Assembly: GCF_023684405.1 (NCBI RefSeq)
Contig: NZ_JAGSOI010000003.1
Location: 27,616-91,615 of the forward strand
Source of the DNA: Methanococcoides seepicolus
GTDB taxonomy: Archaea > Halobacteriota > Methanosarcinia > Methanosarcinales > Methanosarcinaceae
DNA: 64,000 nucleotides
Reading direction: 5' to 3'
Part shown: positions 45,318-54,320 of the stretch, in pieces
How positions within the stretch are numbered: position 1 is the first letter of the stretch
Layout of the letters: every line of letters starts with the position of its first letter
Program-made: the position numbers and the translations under genes
The notes under the pieces: generated by a model
The model's input: the letters and a program-made list of their open reading frames with translations, nothing else
What the model was told of the DNA's origin: nothing
Database searches by the model: none

Positions 45318-46775
45318 TTATTCTCTCTTCTTTTGAACGCCTGTCCTTTTCTTAAAACCGGTGCGTGCTTTGTCTCCGCTGCTGCCACCGCTACCACGGT
45401 CGCCACTTCTGCCGCCGCTGCTACCGCTACTGCTACGACCTCCGCTGCTGCCACCGCTACCACGGTCACCACTTCTGCCACCACTGCTGCCACCACTGCT
45501 GCCGCCGCTGCTGCTACGTCGGTCACCGCCGCCACTGCCACTGCTACGGCCTCCACCGCCATAGCCGCCACTGCTACGACCGCCACCTCTTCCGCGGTCT
45601 TCTCTTCTGCCTCGGGTCTCGCGATGGTCCCTTGGGCCCTTGCCATCATCTTTTATGAGTACCCTTTCGAATTTCGGTAAGTCTTCCCGCTCGATCTTGA
45701 AATTGCGGTGCATTTTAGAGAGCCTTGTAAAGCCGCCCTTATCCACATCTGCGACCACATTGATGACCTTTCCTTCTCTTCCAGCCCTTGCTGTTCTTCC
45801 TATCCTGTGAACATATTCACTGGGGTCATCTGGAATGTCGAAATTATAAACATGGGACACATGAGGAATATCCAGTCCTCTGGCAGCGACATCTGTACAC
45901 ACAAGTGCATGTGCATTGCTGGAATGGAACTTGCTCAGTGTGCTCTTTCTCTTTGCCTGTGTATGTCCGCCATGGATGGCTATTGCATCAATGTCATTCT
46001 TTCTCAGGTTCTTCTGTACGAAATCAACATTGCTTCTCGTATTACAGAAAACCATCACAAGTCCTGATTTTTCAGTCTTCAGGAGATGTACAAGAAGTGA
46101 GAACTTCATCTTCTTAGGAACGTCAATATATACCTGTTTCAGTTTATCTGAATCCACGTATGCCTTCGCAAATACCTTTGAAGGGTTATTCATGTATTTG
46201 CTTGATAAATACTGGATGTCTTTGGAAACAGTTGCTGAGAACAGCATTGTCTGCCTGTCAGAAGGACATTCGTCGATGATCATTTCAACATCATCAATGA
46301 ATCCCATGTCAAGCATTCTGTCCGCTTCATCAAGGACAAGCATCTCAACATCACCGAGGTCGATAGTTCCTCTTTCGATATGGTCTAATAATCTTCCTGG
46401 GGTTGCAACAACAACATCCGCTCTTTCCAGTTGGCGTATCTGTGGGTTGATAGCTACACCGCCGTATATTGGTGCTACTCTCAATTGTTTATGTCTGGAA
46501 AATTCCTTCAATGAGTTCTGAACCTGCTCAGCCAACTCTCTTGTTGGTGTAAGGACCAGTGCTCTGATTCCATTTCCTTTTTCTATCTTCTGGATGATTC
46601 CACATCCAAAAGCGAGCGTCTTACCTGATCCGGTAGCAGCTCCACCTATTATGTCTTTTCCTTCAAGGATTAGAGGGATGGCCATTTCCTGAATTTCAGT
46701 AGGGGCTTCAAATTTCTTGTCCTCTATCGATCTTAAGATCGCATCCTCGATACCTAATTTTTTGAATGATTCCAT
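45318..46775 (-). CDS. deaD: DEAD-box RNA helicase with Gly/Arg/Ser-rich tail
   Basis: This is a protein of 485 residues. The core is complete: Q motif (FEAPTEIQE), Walker A ATGSGKT (47-53), PTREL, TPGR, DEAD (148-151), SAT (180-182), and HRIGRTARAG. From about residue 380 the tail is low complexity, with RGRGGGRSSGGYGGGGRSSG-type runs and an exact repeat of SGGRSGDRGSGGSSG. Such RGG tails bind RNA. The M. burtonii homologue is reported as cold-induced with a long 5' leader; here the promoter also leaves a leader of about 128 nt. It would unwind structured RNA at low temperature. Confidence 0.93.
   Translation of the reverse strand: MESFKKLGIEDAILRSIEDKKFEAPTEIQEMAIPLILEGKDIIGGAATGSGKTLAFGCGIIQKIEKGNGIRALVLTPTRELAEQVQNSLKEFSRHKQLRVAPIYGGVAINPQIRQLERADVVVATPGRLLDHIERGTIDLGDVEMLVLDEADRMLDMGFIDDVEMIIDECPSDRQTMLFSATVSKDIQYLSSKYMNNPSKVFAKAYVDSDKLKQVYIDVPKKMKFSLLVHLLKTEKSGLVMVFCNTRSNVDFVQKNLRKNDIDAIAIHGGHTQAKRKSTLSKFHSSNAHALVCTDVAARGLDIPHVSHVYNFDIPDDPSEYVHRIGRTARAGREGKVINVVADVDKGGFTRLSKMHRNFKIEREDLPKFERVLIKDDGKGPRDHRETRGRREDRGRGGGRSSGGYGGGGRSSGSGGGDRRSSSGGSSGGSSGGRSGDRGSGGSSGGRSSSGSSGGRSGDRGSGGSSGDKARTGFKKRTGVQKKRE
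45375..45479 (-). repeat. Tandem 66-bp repeat in the helicase tail
   Basis: A 39-bp segment at 45375-45413 recurs at 45441-45479 with a single G/A difference, a period of 66 bp (22 codons). The near-identity at DNA level suggests recent duplication within the Gly/Ser/Arg-rich tail, not selection on protein alone. Confidence 0.7.
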
Positions 46776-46934
46776 GATGATTACCTGTTAATTAACGCTT
46801 AAAAAAAGACTGAATGCCTTTATTTTACTATTTCCCATCACAAACCATTTCAAAAAATTATTGGGATGTTGATAATGATGGGCTATATTCTGACGTTTTT
46901 AAGTAGACTTCTCATACATCTTTCTACTTATAAA
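46776..46934 (-). promoter_or_regulatory. Promoter and long 5' leader of the DEAD-box helicase gene
   Basis: On the minus strand TTTATAA lies at 46928-46934; transcription would start near 46903, giving about 128 nt of leader before the ATG at 46775. No gene fits in it. A leader of similar length (113 nt) is reported for the cold-regulated deaD of M. burtonii. AGGT just before the ATG is the only Shine-Dalgarno-like sequence. Confidence 0.5.
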
Positions 46935-46964
46935 CATTGTCCTAAAATTCGAATATTCTGATCA

Positions 46965-47206
46965 TTAATACGAAGATTTTCCCGGAATGCTAAAAATGAA
47001 CGTATTGCCCTTCTCATCTTCAAACTCTATCAAGTCATTGAGCTATGTATCTCAACAAAAAACCCTATCAAGACCAGTGTTTCTTCTAATGTTATATTGC
47101 TTGTATATCGGTCCTGTTCTTCATTGAGTTCACTAAAAACATTAGTCTGGACCATATAAGGAAAGCCGATGGACGTATTGAGGGATGCTCTATGTTCCTG
47201 GCTCAT
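46965..47206 (-). pseudogene. Small frameshifted gene, function unknown
   Basis: From the ATG at 47206 the minus strand encodes 58 protein-like residues (MSQEHRASLNTSIGFPYMVQ ... LEETLVLIGFFVEIHSSMT) and stops at 47030. In another frame the same strand continues at once with NDLIEFEDEKGNTFIFSIPG and stops at 46965. Both halves look coding and join at about 47035, so a one-base insertion or two-base deletion in a gene of about 80 codons is the simplest explanation. A sequencing error or recoding cannot be excluded. It is not matched to any family I know. Confidence 0.5.
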
Positions 47207-47370
47207 GTTTGCAAGTGAAATACTTTTTATTATGCTGCTTGACCCAATATGCGATCTCTCCTTAATACTTTCTCCATCTAATTTTCTTTACAAAATTGTT
47301 GATATGTATGTGCCAAGTTTTATCAACTCCTTTACAAGATATAGAGCACCAAAATTGAGCACTGATTATC

Positions 47371-48345
47371 ATGTCCAAGTTTTCACCAACTATAGCTGCA
47401 CGTGCTGTCTGGCAGATGAGGGTTCGCAAACGACCTTTTGTTCTTTCGCATGCGATCAATTCCAGATGCAACATGAGTTGTAAATTCTGTGAGTACTGGA
47501 AGAACCCCGGGCAAGAAATGAGCCTTGATTCGATATTCAAAATGCTTGAAGATGCCCGCTCGTTTGGTATCGGTGTCTATAATGCATGGACTGTAGAACC
47601 CCTTCTTCGTGATGACCTTCCCCAGATACTTAGGTTTGCCAAAGAACTTGGAATGATCACCTCTCTTATTACTAACGGCAAACTTCTCGAGAAAAGGATA
47701 GGCGATCTTAAAGACCTTGATTATCTCTCGGTATCCGTGGATGGCACCAAAAGTTACAAAGAGATCAGAGGGGTCGATCTTGATGTTCTCCTTAACACTA
47801 TAATGAATGTGAAGGATAAACTTAAGAATCCGCTTCTTATGAACTGTGTAATAAGCGGGAAGAATCTCGATGATATTGAAGAGCTTGTACAACTTGCACA
47901 GGACATTGGGGTAAAGATATCCTTTGAGCCGATGTATGAGTTCAAAGGGATCGATGATGATGTCTGGTCATCGATGGGTATTCGTGACATGGATAAATAT
48001 CGGCGCACTATCGATCGTGTCATCGAGATGAAAAGACAGGGCTATCCAATAATCAATTCCATAAGTTATCTTTCAATGATAAAGGACCTCAAAAAAGGAT
48101 TCAATTGTCATGTCAATAATTTCATTCTTGATGTGACCCTCGATGGTTCCATTGAGAATTGTCGGGTCCACAGGGAACCTCTGGGAAATATCAATGAAGG
48201 AATTGCAAATGTTTGGAAACGTTCACGTTCACAGCAGCACGAAGTGACCAAAAATTGTGAGGGATGTTTCTTCTTCGGTTATGTTGAGAACAGTATGATG
48301 TATGACATGAACCTCGAGGTAATGCGTCACTATGAATGGATGTAA
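47371..48345 (+). CDS. Radical SAM protein with C-terminal Cys-rich (SPASM-like) region
   Basis: This is a protein of 324 residues. The 4Fe-4S motif CNMSCKFC (C33, C37, C40) is followed by radical SAM strand motifs (NAWTVEPLLRDDL, SLITNGKLL, YLSVSVDGTKSYKEIRG). The C-terminus has further cysteines (FNCHVNN, IENCRVHREPLGNI, NCEGCFFFGYVE), resembling a SPASM/twitch extension that binds auxiliary Fe-S clusters. These enzymes modify peptides, cofactors or lipids; the substrate is unknown. It stands alone, with no Shine-Dalgarno. Confidence 0.88.
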   Translation: MSKFSPTIAARAVWQMRVRKRPFVLSHAINSRCNMSCKFCEYWKNPGQEMSLDSIFKMLEDARSFGIGVYNAWTVEPLLRDDLPQILRFAKELGMITSLITNGKLLEKRIGDLKDLDYLSVSVDGTKSYKEIRGVDLDVLLNTIMNVKDKLKNPLLMNCVISGKNLDDIEELVQLAQDIGVKISFEPMYEFKGIDDDVWSSMGIRDMDKYRRTIDRVIEMKRQGYPIINSISYLSMIKDLKKGFNCHVNNFILDVTLDGSIENCRVHREPLGNINEGIANVWKRSRSQQHEVTKNCEGCFFFGYVENSMMYDMNLEVMRHYEWM

Positions 48346-48531
48346 ATGTCCTTTCAGTGACCGTATCTGCCAAATTTGACAAAATAATCTCTTCTTCTTC
48401 TTCTTTTAGAAAGGACTTATATATTAAATAAGGTATGTTCCTTGTATCCTGTATGGGGTATTAAATATATATTAATGGTTCAAGGTACTGCATTCATGCG
48501 GGCTTAAATTTAATTATCAGAGGTTTCAATT

Positions 48532-50448
48532 ATGGATGGATATCAATTGTTTATGGCAATGCTTGCAGTTTACATATGTGGACTCATAGGCATTGGTTGG
48601 TACTTTACAAAAAGGCAGAAAACAGTAACTGATTTCTGGCTGGCAGGACGTAAGATCGGCACAATAGGAATAGGATTTTCCTCTGCCGCATCATGGCTGA
48701 CCGCTGGTGGAATATTAGCAGTTATTGGTTTCTTCATGCTACTTGGAATGGGCTCCATTTGGGGTTTTGTAGCTCCTAACATTCTGGCATTGCTTATAAT
48801 CGCCATTTTTGTCAAGAAGTTCAAGAATCTACCTGCTATCACACAGGCAGAACTTCTTGAACAGAGGTACAGTTCTGCAATACGTGCTCCTGTGGGTATT
48901 ATTATCACTATCGTAATGATCCTTTTCGCAGTTGCCGATATCAAAGGATTCGCTCTTGTGTTGCAGATATTCTATGGTCTGGACCCGATATATGCGGCAC
49001 TCATCGTTGCTCTTGCCGTTTCAGCTTATGTGACCCTCGGTGGTCTCAGTGCGGTAGTATGGACCGATGTTGTGCAGTTCGTTTTCCTTTCCATCTTCGC
49101 TCTTGCAATGGCGTTCCTGGCGATCGGGACAGCAACTTCCGGTTCAGCGGATATCTCTTCCGCATCAGACCTGATCTCAACTGTGCCCACAGACTGGTGG
49201 AATCCGTTCATCATAGGCATTCCGATGGTGCTGATCTTCGTTTTCGCTATCATCCCTGGATGGATAACAGAACAGGACCCATGGCAGAAAGTATGGGCAG
49301 CTAAAGACTCGACCTCTGCAAGGAATGGTCTTGTACTTGGTTCTTTCCTTGTAACAGTAGTATTCACCGCATGTGCGTTCATTGCTATTGGACTGAACTC
49401 ACTGTATCCTGAGATATCTGCGATGGGTTTCCCTATGGGGATGGCACAGGCCGAACCTGCACTTCTGACATTCATTGTCGAAACATTCTCACCTGCTGTG
49501 ATCGGGCTTAGTGCAATTGGTCTTGCAGCAGCATCAATGTCCTGTGCGGATACTTTTGCAACTTCAGGTGCATCATGTGTTTCACGTGATATCTACCAGA
49601 GATTTATCAAACCGGATGCTACAATGAAGCAGATGCTCACTATTAACAGACTGAGCGTTCTTTTCATCGTTGCAGCAGCAACAGTTTCCTCGTTCTTCAT
49701 AAACAGTATCATCGATGCAATTCACATTGCAACTTTCATCGCAAGTGCATCCTACTTCTTCCCTCTCATGGGTGGACTTTACTGGAAGCGTGCGACAAAA
49801 GAAGGTGCATTAGCAGGGCTTGTTATCGGTGCTGTGGCACAGATATCATTTACTGTGTATGACCTTTTAATGACCGCACCTATGGCACCCTCATATCTTG
49901 AGACAGTACATCCAATTCTCATGAGTCATGGTGTGATCGTAGGAATGGGATTGAGTGGAATTGCTTTCTTCGGCGTATCCCTTCTGACAAAGCCATCGAA
50001 TGTCATCAATCTTGCTCCGTTCTTTAAGGATGCAGCAGAAGAATTGGCAAGCCACGATGCACAGAAGGTCGATGATCAATCCTCGGAATATAAGAATTTC
50101 CTCAAGACCCTCGATGAACAGATCACCGGGGAACGTGCACACCTGCATTTGAGGCTTGAAGCTTCAGCCACAGTGAACTGGAGCAAGTTCGTAGGACAGC
50201 TAAAACAGGCTTATCCTGTATGGGTAACTCCTACCGGACTTGATTCTGTCTACAGGCTCATCCAAGCTGACATGCTTGCCTGTGTTTCTATCACACGTGG
50301 TGAGAATGAAAAGGAGATCTGGTTCGCATCAGAACCACCAGTCGATTCTGTTGAAATGCAGAAGATAGAGGTCTTTATTGCATTCAAAGAAGTATCAAAA
50401 GCTCTCGAAGATGTTGGTATTCTCCTGAGCATACCGAACGAAGACTAA
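48532..50448 (+). CDS. Sodium:solute symporter (SSS family) with cytoplasmic C-terminal domain
   Basis: This is a protein of 638 residues. About 13 membrane helices cover residues 1-490, with SSS features such as DFWLAGRKIGTIGIGFSSAA, YVTLGGLSAVVWTDVVQF and ASMSCADTFATSGASCVSRD near the Na+ site. A soluble domain of about 130 residues follows. It would import a small solute (proline, pantothenate and acetate are family precedents) with Na+. A TATA box (AAATATATATTAA) lies about 60 bp upstream. Transcription ends at a clear hairpin. Confidence 0.92.
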   Translation: MDGYQLFMAMLAVYICGLIGIGWYFTKRQKTVTDFWLAGRKIGTIGIGFSSAASWLTAGGILAVIGFFMLLGMGSIWGFVAPNILALLIIAIFVKKFKNLPAITQAELLEQRYSSAIRAPVGIIITIVMILFAVADIKGFALVLQIFYGLDPIYAALIVALAVSAYVTLGGLSAVVWTDVVQFVFLSIFALAMAFLAIGTATSGSADISSASDLISTVPTDWWNPFIIGIPMVLIFVFAIIPGWITEQDPWQKVWAAKDSTSARNGLVLGSFLVTVVFTACAFIAIGLNSLYPEISAMGFPMGMAQAEPALLTFIVETFSPAVIGLSAIGLAAASMSCADTFATSGASCVSRDIYQRFIKPDATMKQMLTINRLSVLFIVAAATVSSFFINSIIDAIHIATFIASASYFFPLMGGLYWKRATKEGALAGLVIGAVAQISFTVYDLLMTAPMAPSYLETVHPILMSHGVIVGMGLSGIAFFGVSLLTKPSNVINLAPFFKDAAEELASHDAQKVDDQSSEYKNFLKTLDEQITGERAHLHLRLEASATVNWSKFVGQLKQAYPVWVTPTGLDSVYRLIQADMLACVSITRGENEKEIWFASEPPVDSVEMQKIEVFIAFKEVSKALEDVGILLSIPNED

Positions 50449-50462
50449 GCATATTTAGGTCA

Positions 50463-50492
50463 CACTCCCTTTCTGGGAGTGCCTCTTTTTTT
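50463..50492 (+). terminator. Terminator after the symporter gene
   Basis: CACTCCC (50463-50469) pairs with GGGAGTG (50475-50481) around TTTCT, followed by CCTCTTTTTTT. It lies 14 bp after the symporter stop. Confidence 0.75.
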
Positions 50493-50552
50493 CAACAACC
50501 TTTTTTAGTAATGGTGTCCATTATTTTTTGAACAACTTTTGCGATGTGTATC

Positions 50553-51491
50553 ATGAAAAGATTAGCAATAACATTGGTATTGGTCTTTATTCTTGCAATA
50601 ATGTCATCAGGTTGCATCAATGAGCTTGCTCCTGTGACTGATAATAGTAATGCAACGGTAGAAGCTTCTGATTATGAACTGGAGGTCTTTCATAGTCCTT
50701 CCGATAAAAGTGAAGATCTGAATACGACCACTTTTTACCTTTCAAGGAATGGAAGTACGAACGTTGTTTATATGGTGGCAGAAACCTCGGTGATAGAAAT
50801 CGTTCCAATGGAGGATGTTTTCAATACTGGAGGCGATATTCTTTCCAACGTTGTGATCCTTGCGGACAGGTTCGAAAATGTTTCTGCTTCAGCCGAGACC
50901 TTTGAGATGTTTGCATCATCTTCTCCGAAGGACCTTCCTGTTTTCAACTATACTCTTGAGGATGAGGTAATTCGGGGACAGAAACACTTTGTCATGGAAT
51001 TCGATGAGAACATTACCGGGATCGTTGCTTTTGCTCTCAATAATCCAAAAGGGCAGGATTTCATGTATGTTCCCACTCATGATTCAACGGTAAGATTTGT
51101 GCTACCCGAAGGTTACACTACCGGCAATCCCTTCGTTGGAAAGGTAATTCCCGGCACAGATGATCGATACATCGATGAACAAGGTCGTGAAGTTCTGGTC
51201 TGGTATGACCTTCATGCAAAGTCCGGTACTTTTACAAATATGGCAAGGGAATATCTTAAGGTCGAGATCTCTGAAGAAGACCTTCCCTACAGGACCGTGA
51301 TGATAAAGTTCTATTCGGAATCTGCGCCAAGGTTGCTTTTGATAGGTACGAGCATCCTATTCGGTGGGGTGTTGCTGGTACTTGGAAATTACCTCTCCGC
51401 AAGAAGGAAACTCCGTAAAGAAAGGAAATCCATTGAAGATGCTTTCATTGAGAAGAATGCAGGGGATGGGAAGGGCGGAAATAAAAAGTAA
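50553..51491 (+). CDS. DUF5803-like lipoprotein with C-terminal membrane helix
   Basis: This is a protein of 312 residues from the ATG at 50553. The signal ends in a lipobox (IMSSGC, Cys about 21). The ectodomain contains EVFHSPSDKSEDLNTTTFYL and DFMYVPTHDSTVRFVLPEGY, and a C-terminal membrane helix (about 264-282) is followed by a Lys/Arg-rich cytoplasmic tail. So it is anchored at both ends. The family is common in euryarchaea and its role is unknown. It is convergent with the PhnP-like gene. Confidence 0.8.
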   Translation: MKRLAITLVLVFILAIMSSGCINELAPVTDNSNATVEASDYELEVFHSPSDKSEDLNTTTFYLSRNGSTNVVYMVAETSVIEIVPMEDVFNTGGDILSNVVILADRFENVSASAETFEMFASSSPKDLPVFNYTLEDEVIRGQKHFVMEFDENITGIVAFALNNPKGQDFMYVPTHDSTVRFVLPEGYTTGNPFVGKVIPGTDDRYIDEQGREVLVWYDLHAKSGTFTNMAREYLKVEISEEDLPYRTVMIKFYSESAPRLLLIGTSILFGGVLLVLGNYLSARRKLRKERKSIEDAFIEKNAGDGKGGNKK

Positions 51492-51494
51492 TGA

Positions 51495-52241
51495 TCAAAG
51501 GATAAGTTCCATTCCGTCATATCCCAGTGGATATGTTTTAACGGCTTCATCGTGAGGTTTGAAGTAATGGCTTAAATGGGTCATTACAACCTTTTTTGCG
51601 TTGATCCTTTCAGCCATTCCCATGGCTTCCTTTGCATCCATGTGTTTCTTTACATGGAATCCTACATCATGGGGTATAATGGCATCCACTATGAAAATAT
51701 CAGGGTTCTGTATAATCTCAATGCTTTTTTCAGGGATGTTCTCATCAGTATCCCCGCTGATGACCACTTTTTTGTCACCTTCACATATCATCACGCCCAC
51801 CGCTTTCTTTGCAGGGGGGTGGTTCACCTCGAAAAGTGTGAACTCCATTCCTATCAGTTCAAAGGACGTATTCAGCGGTATGTCATGCCGTTTTGGTCTG
51901 AGGAATGAGACATAATCAAGAATATAGTCCAGCGTTTCTGTTACTCCATATACATCCACATTGTACTGGACACGATGGAATTCTCCGAATCCGGTATAAT
52001 GGTCATAGTGGCCATGTGTCCATATGACGCCATCGACATGCTTGAGCCCTTTTCGCAACATCTGCTCCCGCATGTCCGGACTGGTGTCGATCAGGACTTT
52101 ACCTTCATCTGATTCCACGAGTATGGAAAACCGCAGACGGTTGCTCTTGGTTCCCTTTATTGCATCGATACATGCGGGACAATCACAACCGATGACCGGT
52201 GTTCCGGGAGCATCTCCTGTGCCCAGAAGTGTTATCTTCAT
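51495..52241 (-). CDS. PhnP-like metallo-beta-lactamase fold hydrolase
   Basis: This is a protein of 248 residues. The MBL metal motif THGHYDH gives H76, H78, D80 and H81; further ligands are in SGDTDEN and MTHLSH. The N-terminal CxCxxC (C19, C21, C24 in GCDCPAC) is the structural zinc site of PhnP, a phosphoribosyl cyclic phosphodiesterase; related proteins act on other phosphodiesters. No other phosphonate gene is near. It follows the AAA ATPase gene by 6 bp in one operon. Confidence 0.88.
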   Translation of the reverse strand: MKITLLGTGDAPGTPVIGCDCPACIDAIKGTKSNRLRFSILVESDEGKVLIDTSPDMREQMLRKGLKHVDGVIWTHGHYDHYTGFGEFHRVQYNVDVYGVTETLDYILDYVSFLRPKRHDIPLNTSFELIGMEFTLFEVNHPPAKKAVGVMICEGDKKVVISGDTDENIPEKSIEIIQNPDIFIVDAIIPHDVGFHVKKHMDAKEAMGMAERINAKKVVMTHLSHYFKPHDEAVKTYPLGYDGMELIL

Positions 52242-52247
52242 GAAATA

Positions 52248-53540
52248 TCAGACGCCTCCCTCATTTACCACGTATTCATCGGACTTGATGTTGGCACGTT
52301 TGTTGAACTTGAGGACAGCATTGAACAGATCATCCTGTGAGATGACCGTTCTCTCTCCCACAAGAGCATTGAGTACACTTTCCCTAATGACCATTCTCAG
52401 GTCAGAACCGGAGTACCCTTCTGTGAGTGGTGCTATCTCAGCATTGTCGAAGTCCCCTTCTATGTCCTTGGTCACGATATCCAGGATAGCTTTTCTCATA
52501 TTTTCGTTTGGTAATGGGAAGTTCATTATCTCATCGAATCTTCTCCATGCCGCAGAATCCAGCATTCTGGGGTGGTTGGTCGCTGCCATCAGGAGGACTC
52601 CGTCATTGGTCAGACTGATGCTATCTATGGCCTTAAGAAGGGTGTTGACAGCTCTCTTCAATGCCGCATGTTCATCGGATGCCCTTGTCTTTGCAACGAA
52701 ATCGAACTCGTCGATGAAAAGTATGCATGGGCTCAATCGCTTTGCAAGTGCAAACACTCTATCGATGTTCTTTGCGGTCTCGCCAAGGTATTGATCGGTT
52801 ATCATGGACAGCCTCACCTCGACAAAAGGTATTGAAAGGCGTTCGGACATTGCTTTTGCCACGGATGTCTTTCCAGTGCCTGGTGGACCTACCATCAGGA
52901 TCTTTCCGATGTCATACAATCCTATCTTTTTAAGATGCTCGCGGTATTGTATGGCCTTGACTATCTTTTCGATCTCTTCCTTCTGATCTTCTGTAAGGAC
53001 CATATATCTCATCGGCTGGGCAATATCCTCCGGGGCGATTATTTGCACCAGCTTAAGCATATCTTCCCCGCCTTCTTCTTCAGATATCTCGCTTTTGAGG
53101 GATTCTATCCATTCCCTGTCAACTTCTTTTGGTTTTGTTGCAGCCCGTGCCTTTTTATAATTGGCAATCTCGGAACTCTTTTTCTCTTCGTAGTAATATG
53201 CCAGGGCCGGGTTCGCATCTATTCTTTCGCCTGCTGACTCCTGTTTATGGAACCAGTCTGCTCCCACATCAAAGGAAGTGAACTTCATTTTTGATGTGAG
53301 CTCATCGATGTCGATAAAAGGCAATGACAGAACCTGTCCTTTAAGCTCTTTGATGGCAAAAAGCCCCTCAATGTCCTTGCGGGTTACAGTGATAGGCTTT
53401 GGCACTCCTTTGTGCGTGCGGCTCCAGTAGTTCTTCCTTATGCTCTTCGGAAGATCATTCACATCCATTTCCGGATATTTGTTGTAGATCTCTGCTGTAA
53501 GTAGCAGTTCTATAATGTCAAGTGTGGTCGTATCGGACAT
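52248..53540 (-). CDS. AAA-family ATPase
   Basis: This is a protein of 430 residues. The AAA module has Walker A (VGPPGTGKTSVAKA, about 215-228), Walker B (CILFIDEFDFVAKT), sensor 1 (VLLMAATNHPRMLD), the arginine finger region (SAAWRRFDEIMNF) and a sensor 2 (YSGSDLRMVIRESV). The N-terminal ~190 residues are helical and without a known domain, so the substrate adaptor is unknown. It is neither a proteasome regulator nor Cdc48 by length. Operon with the PhnP-like gene suggests a shared pathway. Confidence 0.9.
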   Translation of the reverse strand: MSDTTTLDIIELLLTAEIYNKYPEMDVNDLPKSIRKNYWSRTHKGVPKPITVTRKDIEGLFAIKELKGQVLSLPFIDIDELTSKMKFTSFDVGADWFHKQESAGERIDANPALAYYYEEKKSSEIANYKKARAATKPKEVDREWIESLKSEISEEEGGEDMLKLVQIIAPEDIAQPMRYMVLTEDQKEEIEKIVKAIQYREHLKKIGLYDIGKILMVGPPGTGKTSVAKAMSERLSIPFVEVRLSMITDQYLGETAKNIDRVFALAKRLSPCILFIDEFDFVAKTRASDEHAALKRAVNTLLKAIDSISLTNDGVLLMAATNHPRMLDSAAWRRFDEIMNFPLPNENMRKAILDIVTKDIEGDFDNAEIAPLTEGYSGSDLRMVIRESVLNALVGERTVISQDDLFNAVLKFNKRANIKSDEYVVNEGGV

Positions 53541-53669
53541 ATTCTAACCTTGTAATTGTGAAAGGACTTTTGCATTCGCCCTGTGGGCAGTCCATTGAAC
53601 TATACTATTATGTGGTTATTTTAGATATATCTTATGTGTTCTGAATGAAAAAGATGTATAAAATTCAAT

Positions 53670-54230
53670 TCATTGGACAATTTTAACATGCCCTTTTTTT
53701 GGGAAGTATATCTGTGCTGAACTTCTCATCTTTTCAAGGGTATCCTTGAATTTTGCTTCATCAACGTCCATTTCTAAAGCAATGGAGGAAAACTCGGACA
53801 CTTTCATTCCTTCTGGTCTGCTTTCAAGGATGGACATCATGTCCTTTTCCGCATTATTCTTTTTTCTGCGAACATTATCGATTGGAGTCTTGATCTTGGA
53901 TAATGTGTTCGGTTTGAATGTTTTATCCATATTTTTGGATCTTGATTCATCATCTCTGGGTGGCGATAATGAACTAAGTTCCTTTCCAAATGTGGGACAT
54001 TTGAGGTCGTTCATCGTTGTGCTTTGCTTTTCCCCGATAAGCTGTGCCTGTATCTTTGTGCGCACAGCTCTTGCTTCTTCAATGTCTTCACCCGTATGGA
54101 ACACCCGTAGTTTCCTTATCTGTAGGGTAGTTCCGCAAAGTTGACATTTTGTGGTCTTTGCACTTTTATCTTCTATGAGCTGTGCAGACCTGCGACATTT
54201 AGGGCAGGCTATCACAGAATAAACTGGCAT
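53670..54230 (-). CDS. Zn-ribbon plus winged-helix protein (DUF5817-like)
   Basis: This is a protein of 186 residues from the ATG at 54230; the frame open to 54527 lies over the divergent rimI gene. The N-terminal Zn ribbon has C9, C12, C29 and C32 (ACPKCRRSAQ ... CQLCGTTL), followed by a typical KLRVFHTGEDIEEAR segment. A C-terminal winged-helix-like part (MMSILESRPEGMKVSEFSSI ... QIYFPKKGHVKIVQ) follows a charged linker. It looks like an archaeal nucleic-acid-binding protein known from haloarchaea; the target is unknown. Confidence 0.78.
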   Translation of the reverse strand: MPVYSVIACPKCRRSAQLIEDKSAKTTKCQLCGTTLQIRKLRVFHTGEDIEEARAVRTKIQAQLIGEKQSTTMNDLKCPTFGKELSSLSPPRDDESRSKNMDKTFKPNTLSKIKTPIDNVRRKKNNAEKDMMSILESRPEGMKVSEFSSIALEMDVDEAKFKDTLEKMRSSAQIYFPKKGHVKIVQ

Positions 54231-54320
54231 CACTGACTGGTTGTCCTGTCTTCTATAAGTATAGAACCCTTTAGGATATTTCCAGATATTTATAATCCAT
54301 GACGCCCATACTGGCATTAT

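Noticed and set aside
45333..45680. Ala/Thr- or Leu/Pro-rich frames opposite the helicase tail
   Set aside because: They are mirror frames of the Gly/Ser/Arg repeat coding sequence and have no independent signals.
47169..47483. 104-codon plus frame upstream of and overlapping the radical SAM gene
   Set aside because: It overlaps the radical SAM start and lies opposite the small frameshifted minus-strand gene; composition is not protein-like.
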